A stretch of DNA of 64,000 bases from Caenorhabditis remanei. Lineage: Eukaryota; Nematoda; Chromadorea; Rhabditida; Rhabditidae. The notes under the pieces are model-generated. The model had not been told where the DNA came from. It searched no databases and worked only from the letters and a program-made list of their open reading frames with translations. Shown here in pieces: positions 43,256 through 56,600 of this stretch. Every line of letters begins with the position of its first letter. Positions within the stretch are counted from its first letter, which is position 1. The DNA lies in contig NC_071331.1 in the NCBI RefSeq assembly GCF_010183535.1, positions 10,478,001 to 10,542,000 on the forward strand. The letters are read 5' to 3'. The position numbers and the translations under genes are program-made.

Positions 43256-44009
43256 GTACAAACAAAAGTTACATCGGAACAAAAAATGTATCTGAAACAG
43301 AAATTATTCCAAGAATTTTCTGAAATGCTTTTCCGTTTCTGCCTGGTTTTTTGAATGAAGACAAAAATAACCAGCCACTAACAGATTTAGTTCAAATTCG
43401 ACCGTCTCATCTATTTCAGAGTGTCATGACCAGTGGAACAGTCTCTATGATACTGATAGTGAGACTTTTTTCAGTTTCTCAGAGTTTATTGAACATCGGG
43501 TTCATGAATTTGAATGTTTTCTAACAATGGTAAAGCCACAAAGGATACCGCTCCCTGTAATTTTACCAGACCGTTCATTTCGGTAACATTAGCAAAATAT
43601 TCCTCTAAATTTTTCCTGTTTTTTGAAATTTTCAATTTGTTGATTATTTTTTGTTCAACAATGACATATTAGTCTTCCCTTCCACAACTACAAATAATGA
43701 ACCAAATAATGCACACCCCGGGCGTCTTCTTCTCACAATCTGATATTCCATAAAAGTTCAATCGTACTTTGAAAGAAAAAACAGCCATAACATATTATAT
43801 CTTAAGCCATGCAACCTAATTAGTACTTTTTATGGGAGTTCAGATAATTACTGATTTCCGGATTTTATTTCTAACGATTCGGCAATGTATGAATGATAGA
43901 CCGTGAACAATGTAATTTTAATTATTATATCATAGACAATGTTGAAAATAAGCTTAGAAATACTGTTTCAATAACTGCACATTTTATTTGTCCCGGTAGT
44001 CAAGAGTAT

Positions 44010-44030
44010 TCACACAGCAGCAATTCTTCA
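44010..44030 (+). ncRNA. Predicted 21U-RNA (piRNA)
   Basis: Octamer at 43963-43970; YRNT = TATT, first U 40 nt downstream. Confidence 0.5.
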
Positions 44031-46186
44031 AACTGTATACAATGTACGATTTTATCGTTTACTTACTCAATTCAATATTTTGAAAACTTTGGATAATATT
44101 TGTGGTGATACTCTAGAGTCAATCATGCCATTACCAATATGTGTCAGATTGTCTGTAAATATTTGAAGATGTAAACTAAAAAATTGGATACGGCATTTTC
44201 AAGAGCGTACTGACTCGAAAATGATAAAATGTGATAAACCCCATTAGAAAATTTGAATCTGAAACGGTTATTGTTTTCCCTCCACATGGATTTTTCTTGG
44301 AATTTGAAATCTTGATTCATTACTTAACATTTATTTTACTGTTTCTGTGGTACTCTTTTTTATGCAAAAAAGATTCAAATTAATATTCTCTCAAGTTTGT
44401 TAAGATGTCCAAATTGGTCAAGTTACGATATTGCTAGATGTATATTTTTCAGTTTTTCGATGTTACCAATGTGGTGTACGCTTCTTTTCAACAATAGGGA
44501 ATCGAAAAACAGTCGTAACTAATGAAACTGATTTTGTAACTTTTTGTGCTCTTGAACAGTGTCTAACTGTAAGTAACAATTACGGTAGCTAATATTTTTT
44601 CAGTTTCTCATAGTTTTCAAAATCATGTTAACTTTCCTTGTATTGGTGTTATCTTCCGCCTCATTCATTCATCTACAAATCCCCTCTGTCATCTTCTCCT
44701 CAAAATGTAATATTTCACCGAAACGGAAGTCTTTCCATTTCTTCTCTTACTCAAACATTGAGAGAACACAAGGGGAACTACTCCCCCTTGAGGGGTGCGC
44801 AATATTTCTAAATCATGCGACAATGATTAATGGTTGTGAAGAAAAGATACACACAGAGGCACCCTACTCTTCTCCCCGTCGTCGTCTTTTTCGTCAACCC
44901 GACACTTCTACAAAAGAAAGATGAAGATAGAATAAGATAAATATCTGTAAACGATTTTGAAATTGGCCCCTACGAAGATAGAAGAGATTGTTTATGTAGG
45001 TGGGGTTACCTTTGTTATTGAAGTGGGTGACACGAAGATGTGTGAAGTATGGCGAGATAAGAACAAAAAGAACGATGATGGTGATGTGGTTTACAAATTG
45101 GCATGTCTGGGTACTGTTGCAGGAAAATGTCAATAGATGAAAACTAAACTTCAAATTATTATTGGTTACATAAGAAATATGAAAAGTTACATATGAAATA
45201 GAATGAATGAATCGTCAAAAATAAAGACTTCTAAAATGATTGCATATCGAAACGAAAAATTTTCACAATAAAGCATATGCTTCATTCCGCTGTTGTAAAA
45301 TTTTAAAGTGAAATCTGTCTTGTTTTTCTGAAAATTCTGAGTATACAGGTCGGTCCGTTTGACAAATATGAAAATAAGTTGTCCAGCGTTTTCCGAAACA
45401 TTTGCATTCAATTTAATTGTAGTCTGAAACAATTCTTTAATCGGGCTAATTTCCTTAAAAATTGAAACACGTTAGAAACCTTTTTTAGATTCCAATGAGC
45501 AGTTTTGTTTTGTAGCAACTTTCTTCGTATTGGTTGATATTCTTTTCGAAATAAATTAACATAACTTTGAAACTTTGAAACAAACTTTCGGTTTCAATAC
45601 TAGGACATCATAGTCGTTTTTAATGCTCTTGATTACTTCTTCCGGCAATTACAAAAAACATTTTCTGTAATCTTATTTTTTCAGACAAATCTAGAATTCA
45701 AATGTATTTTTGTGAATCCAACACGTGATCAAGAGCAGATCTCTGATCAGTACTATCGGATAAGCTATTCTTGAAACATGGTTTTGATGGCAATAATAAC
45801 TGTAAGTACAAAATTAGCAATTGTAATTATCACCTGGATAAGAGATCGTTGAGCTTTTCATCAAATGAAAAACACGAAAAAATTATGAAAGTATGTATTC
45901 CCGGGTCTATAACTGTATCTAAAAGACAAGTTCTACCGAAACATAGTTTCATAAACTTTCCAAAATATAGGAAGTGAATGAAACACGAAAATTATCATGT
46001 TTCAATCTATAAATATGTTCATTGGTTCAAAATTATACGTTGATTATTGTATGTTATGGATTTTACAGCTTGAAATCTGAAAACATAGTTTTCAGCTTGT
46101 TCTTCTCTTCATCTCATTGTGGTTCGGATCTTTCCCTCGCCGCGATCATTTGGTAACTAAACGTAATCATCATGGGTTATAAGTAC

Positions 46187-46515
46187 CAGACTTGCAACGG
46201 GCCGGGCCGGGCCGGAATGAAAATTTCCAGGGCCCGGCCCGGCCCGGTCGGCCCGGAAGTTCAGTACTGAAAAAAATTCAAATTTTTTTTTCGAAAATTT
46301 CCCGATTTTTTTTGAAAAATATTTCTTAAAAACAATTTTTTGTAGGTTTCGAAGGTTTTTGAAAAATATACTTGAGGAAAAATATGAAAAATTTTCAGAA
46401 AATAAATTTTTGGACAAAAAATTGTAGTGAAAAAAGTTCAAAAATTCAAATCCGGGCCGACCGGGCCGGGCCGGGCCGGAGCTTTCTCGGCCCGGCCCGG
46501 AATCTTGCAAGTCTG
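46187..46515. mobile_element. hAT-like non-autonomous element, GGGCC-rich arms
   Basis: Ends CAGACTTGCA ... TGCAAGTCTG with a perfect 8-bp target duplication ATAAGTAC at 46179-46186 and 46516-46523. The arms contain repeated GGGCCGGGCC words and fold back. The middle is AT-rich and non-coding. The 8-bp duplication and the CAG start fit the hAT superfamily. Confidence 0.88.
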
Positions 46516-46885
46516 ATAAGTACGGACGCATTTTTCCAATCGTTAAAATGCATTTCCTGAAACCGAAAAATTCCAGAAAACTGAATCTCTCATATTCTTC
46601 TGAAAAAGGAAAAAGGAACTGGTACTCCTACTGAATATCATACAAACACTCTAAAACATAACTGTTCACGAAACAGACTTTTGAAAAATTGAGAAAAACT
46701 TTCTTCTTAACCTGGTAACAATAACTCGAAGAAAATACACATCACCTAAATTAATGTTGACTTCTTCTTCTGAAGTTCAAGAAACATATTTTTCCGAAAT
46801 TTAACTCTGTTCCATAATTGTTTCATTACTTCCTTTAAAATGTTCACTTCACTTGTTCGTCTTCATTCCGATCTCTTCTTCCCAT

Positions 46886-47223
46886 CAGAGGTTGGGAAAT
46901 TCCGGGCTGGCCCGGGCCGGGCCGGGCTGACAAAAAATTCTTCCGGCCCGGCCCGGCCCGGTCGGCCCGGATTCAAAAAATGTGCACCATTTTTTCACAA
47001 ATTTCTGCAAAATTTTCATTTAAAAAAAGTCAAAATTCTCAAAATTTCTCGTACGCTAATGTTTTTACCGATATTCTAAAACACAGTCGAAAAATCCACT
47101 TTTTTGCAAAAAAAATCAAAAAAATTTCAAATTTCTACAGGAGCCGGGCCGACCGGGCCGACCGGGCCGGGCCGGGCCGAGGAAAATTTCTCAGTCGGCC
47201 CGGCCCGGAATTTCCCAACCCTG
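46886..47223. mobile_element. hAT-like non-autonomous element, second GGGCC-rich copy type
   Basis: Starts CAGAGGTTGGGAAATTCC; the far end read in reverse starts CAGGGTTGGGAAATTCC. The 8-bp target duplication CTTCCCAT is at 46878-46885 and 47224-47231. It has the same internal design as 46187-46515 (GGGCC arms, AT-rich centre) but different outer termini. Confidence 0.87.
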
Positions 47224-48429
47224 CTTCCCATCACAAACCAACAGACAGTTGCTCACAGTCCCCCAGATATCATAAAGATTCCGTGGTGTCTCCCCTACCG
47301 TATATCATTCTCTTGTAACCCATCAACTTTTTATCTCCTGTCTATCTGACACTGCTGACACCTTATGGATTCTTTGTCTTCTTGCCGCAGTGACACAAAG
47401 GTAGGTCACTAAAAAGATCGATGTAGATATATATTCTGCAGCTGTCAATTTTTGATGGAGTACGGGAGGGGACAAAGAGGAAAAAGATAGAAGGAAAAAC
47501 GCGCGGGAGAAAAGGTGCGAAGAAGAAGAGCGGAATTCGTCAGGAGATACAAACATCCGATAATTTTTTGATGGCCTCTGAAGAGTTTTCGCGCTTGTCA
47601 AATGGTTGCGTCCAGATGTGAGGAAAGGTGGTTTTTTAGTGTTCCACATTAAATATGTTGTGTTTTCGGAAGAAAACGGTGAAAGATTGTAATCCGAAAG
47701 AAAAAAGGATTAGTAGTCCGGGTGAAGTGATTTATTTGGTTTTTTACTGTTTGAGACATTCCATAGAAGAGATGAGCGATGTTTTTTTTGATAAATAAAT
47801 GTCGGCCAGGTTAATTGCGATAGCATTCAAAAATGGTTATTTCGTGTTTGACCTTTATCGGAAACAGTGATAGAAAATTTCACACTTTTCAGACCAAAAC
47901 TGTTCCTACCGGGCTGCCCGTTCCTATCAGATTTTTCTAGGTCGGGCCAAGCAGGTTAAAAATTGCACCTACCGGGCTCTCGGAGCTGCTCGATTTACAT
48001 AAAACTCATTTGTAAGAAAGTGAATCGTTTTAGAAACAATCTCTCGGAAATGTCGAAGTTTATGTTAAAAACGGTTGAAATAGTTTGAAAATTTGAAGAA
48101 TTCGGGCAGTCCGTACAGGCAATGTTCTGAAAGCTGTCCTGTCCGGCCCGTCCCGTAGCAAGTCTGGTACAAAGTATGGTTCTTTCTCTCTAGTTTCATG
48201 AACGGTTGAGGTGAGACTTATCAATGCCTTCCATAATTTCATGCTTACAGTGACAAAGTTCCGTCTCGGTAAACTGTCTATTCATCCATAAAAGAGCAAT
48301 GATGAGTGGTTTGAAATTAACAACGCATTTTTGCAGAGCCTCAATTTGGTCTCTGCTAGTAATCAGCTGATTCTGACTGGAGAAACGGATTTCAGAAACT
48401 GTCGAAAAATATTTTTTCCATTTTTCCTG

Positions 48430-48450
48430 GATCACAAAAGAATACGAATA
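48430..48450 (-). ncRNA. Predicted 21U-RNA (piRNA)
   Basis: Minus-strand octamer at 48489-48496; YRNT = CATT, first U 39 nt downstream. Confidence 0.5.
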
Positions 48451-48912
48451 ATGTATTTTGTAAACTTGTATCTGACTTGAGCTTCACCTGAAACAGGTAT
48501 TCTTACTCATATTTCGTTAAAAGTTTTCGTGTTTCAAAATCATGATTTGTTTCTCTTTTCAACACGAGGAAGCTTCGTTAGTCAACTAGCCGACAATCTT
48601 TATTACAAGCTTAATTCTTCACTTGTTCGGCTCTGAGCGTGAAGAAAGTTATCAACATGTTTTGTGATATTTCTAATACAGTCTCACGTAGAACTCATAT
48701 TTATTGTTTCTGTTCAGCAAGGCTTTACGAGATGATCAGATAATACGTATCCTGAATATTGATTCCCTATTCAACACCTGCATGAACTCTGGGGTAGACC
48801 CAATTCGAAATTCCGAGCTAATTGTGCCATTTCAAAGAAGATTTTATAAAAAACCGAGGATTTAATATCGACACCCAACACAACCTATGTCTGATATAAA
48901 CAATTTGGAACC

Positions 48913-48933
48913 TAGTGATTTAAGAAATCAACA
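48913..48933 (-). ncRNA. Predicted 21U-RNA (piRNA)
   Basis: Minus-strand octamer at 48970-48977; YRNT = TAAT gives the first U at 37 nt; TGTT three bases on gives 40 nt. Confidence 0.4.
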
Positions 48934-49996
48934 TTACTGGTTTCTAGATCAAAAGTTATTATTATATACTGAAACAGGAAGTTTTGAAAAATTATTGTGT
49001 TTCTTACGCAGTTTTTGGTTTTCTTGCAGTAACGAGTATTGATAACGTGAAAAGTGTTCCACAGTTTCATCACTTCCGTTCATATTGGATCCTAGAGAAA
49101 GTTTTGTTACTCCTCCTTTTCCAGTGATCAGGTCCCTTAAAATCTGTCCAACCCGACACCCTCATTCAAAAATCCCCGCTCTTTCTCTCCAACATTGACA
49201 GGGTCATTAACACCCCCGTCATCATATTTACATCCTTTACCCTTTCAATGACCGTCTGCTCACCGTATTACGTATGGTCAAACAGACAAAGAAGGGCAAA
49301 TAAATTACGTGGGAACTGGAGATTAAGATCTGAAGGTGTCCGATGACAGGTACTTTATGGATTACCACTTATGTAGTAGTTGCGTCAGTAAGTCCGTCTG
49401 TCAACGTAACGTATCGTTTAGTGTCGTTGAGTGATAATTAGAGAGTAAGTCAAGTGTGGATTGAGTCATGAGTGGAATGACGAAAAGACAAAGAATCCGA
49501 TAAGCAGGAAGCAAAGTTTAGTGTAGCTTATAACAAACAGTGAAAACTGGAGAAATTTTAAAATTGATTGCAAGAAGATTGAAGCTATGGAATGCTACAT
49601 ACCGTATTAATCTTTTCTGAAAAATTGTCAAGTTCATGTTCCCTACCTTCGCCATTCCCCGAATCCCTCTTCGATTCCATCACAAACTATCAATTTCATT
49701 TCAAAAAGTTGAGAACAAATAGGCGAAATGGTCGGTTACGATAACCATCTATCGGTTTCATATTACTGCAACTTTTTTCATGTTACCGCTCACTAGGGGG
49801 GAACATTGCGTAACGCCGTCTTTGCCATGTCAACATCTGTCCACTATTATTTGTCCTTCTATCAATCATTCGCGTGTTCTTTTACCTGTCAAGAAATATG
49901 TTTGTTGCGTGGCATGTTGGATAAGATTTGGAGAGGCCAACGACAAAGGACTGTTTCAGAAAAGTGATAAAATGGGAAGTGGGATTTGTGGAACAG

Positions 49997-50017
49997 TAGA
50001 TGATCAGATGTTATCGT
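49997..50017 (+). ncRNA. Predicted 21U-RNA (piRNA)
   Basis: Octamer at 49951-49958; YRNT = CAGT, first U 39 nt downstream. Confidence 0.6.
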
Positions 50018-50226
50018 ATCTGAAATATACAATTTTTAGATTTAGATTTTTAGATTTTGTGAGTAGATCACTATTTTTTCTGTGATGAGCTCTAATTCAA
50101 AAGGTGCAGAAAATTTTCAAAATTTAGCTTGAAGTCATAAATTTGTGAATATTAATAAGGTTAAATATCTATTCAAGTAACTGTTTCAAAGAAGTGATAA
50201 GAAGTGAAATAGAAAGTGTGGAACGG

Positions 50227-50247
50227 TAAATACTATTAAATAAAATT
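50227..50247 (+). ncRNA. Predicted 21U-RNA (piRNA)
   Basis: Octamer at 50181-50188; YRNT = CGGT, first U 39 nt downstream. The sequence from octamer to start resembles that of the 49951 locus (GAAGTGATAA, GTGGAAC), so the two are probably duplicates with different RNA sequences. Confidence 0.6.
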
Positions 50248-50580
50248 TCTTATTGAAAATCATTTTTGACTATGCTGCAGCCACAGGAATGTCAGGGTAA
50301 TTAGAATCTTCACAAGAATCGATTCCAATTTCCCTATTCAGACGAAAAAATCAAGACACTCTTCTGTGGGTATTTTGTTAAGCGCCATGAAATTTCCAGA
50401 CCCAGCTTAATTAATTTTTTTTCAGTTTCTAAAGTTTGGGAAATAATTTGGATCCGAACAATTATTTATTAACTATTATTTATGAACTATTATTATCAAC
50501 AAAAATTCCAACCCGAACAGAAAAGAATTGAAACCGGAATTAATTTTCTGCGTAACAACATTTTTCCCGTCATGAAAGCT

Positions 50581-51301
50581 TTAAAGGCGTATTGTGGTCT
50601 GTTGTGATGTTTTCATATCATAATGTATGAGTTTCGGCGAGTTCATTTTCAATGGTTCAAGAATTTTTTAATTCGGTCCACAACCTGCTGAGAGCGAGCG
50701 CCGGAAAGTTTGGTCATTGAAAGGGTCGCAGAAAATTGGGGGCCGTGGCCTAGAAATTCGACTTCGAAAAAGTTGATTTTTTGAATTTTGACGGTATTTT
50801 CGATTATTTTTGTTGTATTTCTTTAATAATTTCGATAGAAAACGGCAAATATTGATAGAAAAACACTAAAAACTATAGAAAATAACGCCAGAAATAGCAG
50901 AATACTGAAAAAACCATCGGAAAGTTTGGCCAGCGAGAATTTTCTAGAAATTTTACTTTTGTAAAGTTGTTTTTTCAGTATTCTGCTATTTCTGGCGTTA
51001 TTTTCTATAGTTTTTAGTGTTTTTCTATCAATATTTGCCGTTTTCTATCGAAATTATTAAAGAAATACAACAAAAATAATCGAAAATACCGTCAAAATTC
51101 AAAAAATCAACTTTTTCGAAGTCGAATTTCTAGGCCACGGCCCCCAATTTTCTGCGACCCTTTCAATGACCAAACTTTCCAGCGCTCGCTCTCAGCGGGC
51201 TGTGGACCGAATTAAAAAATTCTTGAACTATGAAAATGAACTCGCCGAAACTCATACATTATGATATGAAAACATCACAACAGACCACAATACGCCTTTA
51301 A
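50581..51301. mobile_element. Long near-perfect palindrome (721 bp)
   Basis: TTAAAGGCGTATTGTGG at the left pairs with CCACAATACGCCTTTAA at the right. The two arms of about 330 bp match almost throughout, around a centre of roughly 50-60 bp near 50920-50975. Non-coding. TTAA at each end may mark the target. Superfamily unknown. Confidence 0.85.
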
Positions 51302-53039
51302 CATTCATAGCAAGCTTGATTTTGTTATATCTGAAAAGTAGACTAGTCTGAAAGTGAGAAACTCTCTCCATAAACATTTTATAGTTGTTACTAGCCAAGG
51401 TCCTAAAAAATTTAATTGGTATGAGCGACATCAGTGGTATAGGAACTAATGATACTTGAACAAATTATACTTCATCAGTGCTTGAAACGGAAACAAATAA
51501 TTTTTATGATGTTTTTGTCATGACGCTGTGCGCTTATTGAAATTATGAAATACATAAAGTTTCGACAGTGGCATGTAAGAAAGTTGAGTAGTCTTTTTTA
51601 ATAGGACTGCGCCATCAATACGTTCACTTTGGAAAACTCCATTGTAGGGGCTCGTCCAGAGTACTGAAATTTGGCAACCAAACTGATCGTAATTATTTTC
51701 GAATTAACTTGATCCAGCAAAGGCACGTTTTGCAACATTGGAAGTCTCACACAGGAACTTGTGAAGAAAATAAAAATCGGACAATGAAAAAGAGATCTCG
51801 ATCACTAACTTTCACTGTCAGATATGACAGATATGGAGATTTTGAAACCGGTAGAAAAGTGTAGTTTTTGAATTTTTTTTTTGATTATTACCGTTTGTTG
51901 TTTTAATTGCGCCATATCATATACAAGGTATCATGATGACGTGACTGCCAGATTTTTAAAGTTTGGTGTGCGATGTTAGCCAGAAACCCAAATCTTTCAA
52001 AAGTCTGACGTGATCACAACTAAAATGCTCTATTTGCAATACAACTCCCTGTTTCATATCATACTCAATTAGTTGCCGTTCTGAAACTGATATTTCGTCT
52101 CTAGTTAACCCTGATTATCTCAATCCCCCCTCTCATTTCCCTCACTTTAATTCTTCAAATCCCATTCCTCCACTTCCTCGAGACGATGTCCTCCCACAAA
52201 TTCAGAGTTAATCGTAGAACCCAATAAACCAGGCGTTTACGGTCTACGATAAAGTGTCGTAAACCGTATTTAGGTGCGCTACAACCCCTCTCTGGCGGTT
52301 ACCCCACACACACACAACTCTTAATTACATATTCATGTGATTCTGCCGACGACGACGCCGAAGACGTAAACGTTTGTCTTATCTCTTCAAACATGCCCCT
52401 TTTTATTATCCATCTGTCTTTCCGATAACAATAGGCGACGATGGAAAAGAAGAAGAAAACGACGACGACGACTGCGAAACCAATCAATTTATTATTCCAG
52501 ATTTAGAGGACAGATCAAAATTTTTGACATGTTTGATTTGAGATCTGACACTATTTACGATTAGGCAAAATGTTGTGTGTCGGACGGCGATATTTGAATT
52601 TATGGTTATTTGTAGGAAACTGACAAGATCTACATACTGGGGAAGGGGAGAACCAGAAATTTTTATTTCTTCACATTAACTAGGTCGTTAATTTTAGAGA
52701 TATGTAGCTGGAATAGTTTGGTTCCAGCTGGGAAATTCTTATCTCTAGAATGCAACGTTTGGTTTCAGAAGTCATTTGCCAAATAAATTTATCAGTGATA
52801 AAGAAAAGCGGTCAATATAACAATAGTGTGCAACATGAAAATTTTTTGAGGCGCTATGTGTGTTCGTGGATTCTTCATTTATTTTGATAATTTTTAATTT
52901 TACTTGAATTCATGTTTCAACAATTCAAGAAATCCTTAAGTCAAGCACAAGAAACTAGTTGGTCAGGGCATCGTACTCCAATATCATGACTTAGAAACAG
53001 AACCATCCATTTTTGTTAACAATATGTGGTTGATGATTT
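51302..53039. other. Intergenic stretch
   Basis: No gene seen. A patch at about 52110-52490 with clustered non-AT-rich words could be regulatory. One predicted piRNA. Confidence 0.35.
52094..52114 (+). ncRNA. Predicted 21U-RNA (piRNA)
   Basis: Octamer at 52049-52056; YRNT = TATT, first U 38 nt downstream. Confidence 0.5.
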
Positions 53040-53350
53040 ATCAAAACTTCATAACTAACACATCTTTAAGTTCTCAGTTTTTTAAACCGAATATTTTTTA
53101 AATGTCACATTGCTTCTGCTGATCAGATTCGAATAACTTACTAATGTCTAAGTAATCACTGAACGAAAAGCTCCCATTCTAATAGAAGTACTGTTTCACA
53201 ACGCTCATTCACCTTGTCAAAAAAGTTTATCCTCAATCACTGGAGGTCTTATCTTGGGCGAAATGACGAAACTTTAATGTCACTGTCCTAAATTCTTTTC
53301 ATGTTTCGGATTACTTTTAAACTTGAATTGCCTAGTCTAACATGTTACGA
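53040..53350 (+). repeat. Tandem duplication of about 310 bp, copy 1
   Basis: Shares TTCTCAGTTTTTT, GCTTCTGCTGATCAGATTCG and TTTATCCTCAATC...GGAGGTC with 53360-53672 in the same order, with scattered differences. Only this copy contains an octamer with a predicted piRNA. Confidence 0.85.
53237..53257 (+). ncRNA. Predicted 21U-RNA (piRNA)
   Basis: Octamer at 53191-53198; YRNT = CAAT, first U 39 nt downstream. The RNA falls in the part shared with the second tandem copy, where the octamer is missing. Confidence 0.6.
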
Positions 53351-53359
53351 CGTCAAATC

Positions 53360-53672
53360 TAAAAATTTTATGTTCTCAGTTTTTTTAACCGAATATTTTT
53401 AACATGTCATTGCTTCTGCTGATCAGATTCGAATAACGTATTTTCAGAACTCCTTTCTAAATAAACATTGCGCACAAAGCTTCGATTCTGAATTACTGAT
53501 ATTTGAAATTGGGAATTTTTCCAGAGTTTGAATTTGTCAAAAATGTTTATCCTCAATCTTAGGAGGTCTATCTTGGGCAAAATGACGAAACTTTAATCTC
53601 ACTATCCTAATTTCTTTTTGTGTTTCGGATTTCTCTTAAACTTGAGTTGCCTGGTCTCTCATGTTAACAATT
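53360..53672 (+). repeat. Tandem duplication of about 310 bp, copy 2
   Basis: Partner of 53040-53350. Its middle section differs, which removes the octamer. Confidence 0.85.
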
Positions 53673-56600
53673 GTGTAAAATAACTTATGCGTCTATTCTG
53701 GAAACATTGTATCAAATTTAAGTGGTGTTTACCATAATACCATGAAACAGTAATATCGTATTAGGTTAAGTGTTTCAAATTTTGCATTTTTGAAAATAAT
53801 GAAAGTTGAAGATAATTTAGGAGTCATTGATGGAGCACTAACTTCAAAACATGAAACAGAAACTAATCTGCTGAGCGAAACTCTCAGAGTACTGCTCAAG
53901 GCGATGGGCATTAGATCAATTTCAATGTCATCAGAAAAGTGGTCTAGGCGTACAGCCGGCACAAATTTTGAAACCCCGTTGCAAAGGGTTTCGGAAAAAA
54001 CTGTTTCGTGAACTCTTTTTGAAAAAGGCTTCTCTTGGTTTTTAATGGTTCCATGCACATTCGTCTCGAAATAGTTTTCTTGTAGGGAGGTTTTCGAAAA
54101 CCTATGTCAAAAAATTATGTTTCTTACTACCGATATTAGTAAAAGTTAATTTCGTGAATTGCTCTCCATACACTCTGTTCAAAAATAACCAGTATCATCA
54201 AGTTCCCAGAGTAATAAAACTGTATTGCGCCCCTCCATATCCATTTCTCTCCTCCATAATCCCTTATTCTTCACCCCTTCTCCGACCACCTAGTGAGCTC
54301 ATCAATCTCCGGAACAAAGAGAGGAAGAGAAGACACACCACACGCCACACATACTCACTCACACAGACATTGACAATTTTATTGCGTGTCTTGTCACCGA
54401 TAAATTCATCAATTAACACCATTTGGTGGAATGCCAACATGACATCAAAGGCTTTTGTGCCGCGCGAAAATGAGTCGACGGGTGGAAAAAGGAACAGAGG
54501 AAGTGAGGAAAATGTGTAATGTTTGAGAAGACTGTTTGAAAAAAGATTGGAGAAAGAGTTGCCAATTGGAATATCGAAGACGAATCATGAAAGGAACATT
54601 TCCAGAAAAAAAAAACAGTATTTTGAAGCAGTAGATTTCTGTTAAAGAGATCTAATAGAATTTACAAAATAATCACTCGGGAAGCAAAACTGGGACCTTT
54701 AAGAGGGTTGAGAAACTGTAATTAGATGTTGACCCTTTTCTATTAAAATGAGCCCGAAAACGATCATAATTGTTTTGCTCAAAGTTATCTACTGACTTCT
54801 TTGCAATTTGCTGACCTCGATTTTTCAGATGATGACTCGTTCTTAATAAATTTAATGTGCTTAAGAAACGTTTTCTAAACTCTGTGAAACATTAATTCGT
54901 TGTAAACTTCTACATGTATGTTTATTTCAAAATCTTATTTTCGAATTCCTATTTTCTGTTCATTTTGCAACTCAACATATCCGTTTTATCAGTTTTAAAT
55001 TGTATGTTTCGTCACTTCCATATATCTGATATGTTATTAAAAAGTTATTCGTTTGCGGTTATGCCACCTTGTGAAGCAGTATAGTACCAAAAGAGTCTAT
55101 TCGAGATTATTCAGCTTATTCCATCTGGAAGCCATCCTTTTTTGTTCCGTTTCTTCGCATCCCCAAAGCTCTTGCTGGTCGTTCTCTACGTTATGACACG
55201 ACCTCCGAACAACAAAATATATCAAACAATTTTTACAGTGAAAGTATGTTAATATTATGACACTAACCCGCTCATGTAGTGATAATGCTATCAAATCATT
55301 ATCATAATCTGGCATACTAGAACGTCAATGGTTTTCACTGATTTTTGTAGCAAGAATTATGTCAACATGTTCCCACAAGAAGGAGTCCAATGGATCAAAA
55401 ACTAATCACATAAACAATCATTGCCAAATTTGATTGTTACATGTCGGTAAAATAAGCCTAAGAGTTTCAGGTGTAGCGGATTAGGACTTGTAGTAGCGCA
55501 AATATCTAGGCAACCTGAAACTGCAAGGAACATTTTTAAAATTTTAAAATTAGAAGAGGGATAGCTCTGCAAACAGTGAAGTCTGTCCCCCTTGAAGTGT
55601 ACTTCTGGGTTCACACCTCCTAGAAGATGAGAACGAAAATTTCCAAACTTTCAGTTTATTTGCCACTGACTCGATTTTCTCTGCTTCTAACTTTAAGTTT
55701 TAAAATTTTTTTCGAGGTTTCAACCAGTGATTAAACACATGTATGAATAATTCATGACGTTAACGCGGATTTGTGAAACATATTGGCTAAAAATTATCAT
55801 AATCTGGGAAACCGGAACGTTTGGATTTTATTTTTCAGCATTTTTGCATAATCCCACTCTGTCAGTTCTACATTTTTGGAAGAAAGCACCAGTACGGTTT
55901 ATGAGATTTATTTAATAATCATCATGAAGCAGGAATATGCTAATATCCAATTGTGTTGTTAAGACGTTTATTAGAGACATGAAGTAAATGGGATTTGAAG
56001 AGCCATAGGATACTCTTCTTGGCAAAACTCATGCGGGAACGAATTTGTACGTTTCAACAATTCAAATCTAAATACAGTTTTTTTAAAGTTCAAGTTCTCT
56101 TTTAAAGTTCTTTTAAAGTTCTCAGTTTTGCTCCCAAAGTGATTATTTTCCCGATAAGTGCACTATTTTTCAATTTCAAAAAGTTATCAAGGAAAATGAA
56201 TAGTTTATGAATTTATTGGTACTTCTGCATTTCTCTGTTTCCAAAAATTAGAATAATCTGGAAAAGTAGAACGTTTAGATTTCATTTTTTTCATCGGTTT
56301 TGCATAATCGCACCTTGTCGCTTGGCGGTAGGAGAGAAATGATGCAGAAAAAAATTGAAAGCCAACGATTATTACGCTCCTGGAGGCATTCATAAAATTA
56401 TCATAATCTGGCAGACTGGGCTTTTAGTCTAGAAAAATCACCTGTTTTGTTGTTCTCACATTATCAGGTCTACGTGAGCATTTCTTCTGCAGGTTTGGAA
56501 TCAGGAGGGTCGAAAGTATCTAGGCTAGAAAATTCAGTCTCTGCTCTACCTGTAGCAAGTACTCCAACAGGGGAATACTGTACAAAAAAATGGAGAGCAG

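Larger units (their letters stand above)
42501..46178. other. Intergenic stretch
   Basis: No supported protein gene. It has two predicted piRNAs, further near-matches to the octamer, and a less AT-rich patch at about 44640-44920 that may be regulatory. Confidence 0.35.
47232..50580. other. Intergenic stretch, possible cis-regulatory patches
   Basis: No protein gene. A degraded GGGCC-type element lies at about 47888-48166 (CAGACC ... AGTCTG ends, no clear target duplication). Patches of more even base composition at about 47250-47560 and 49130-49440 stand out from the AT-rich background and could be enhancers of tlp-1 or remnants of exons. Confidence 0.35.

Noticed and set aside
44625..44924. 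99-codon frame with a hydrophobic start
   Set aside because: The start resembles a signal peptide, but the rest has low-complexity, unconserved-looking sequence and no splice or promoter support.
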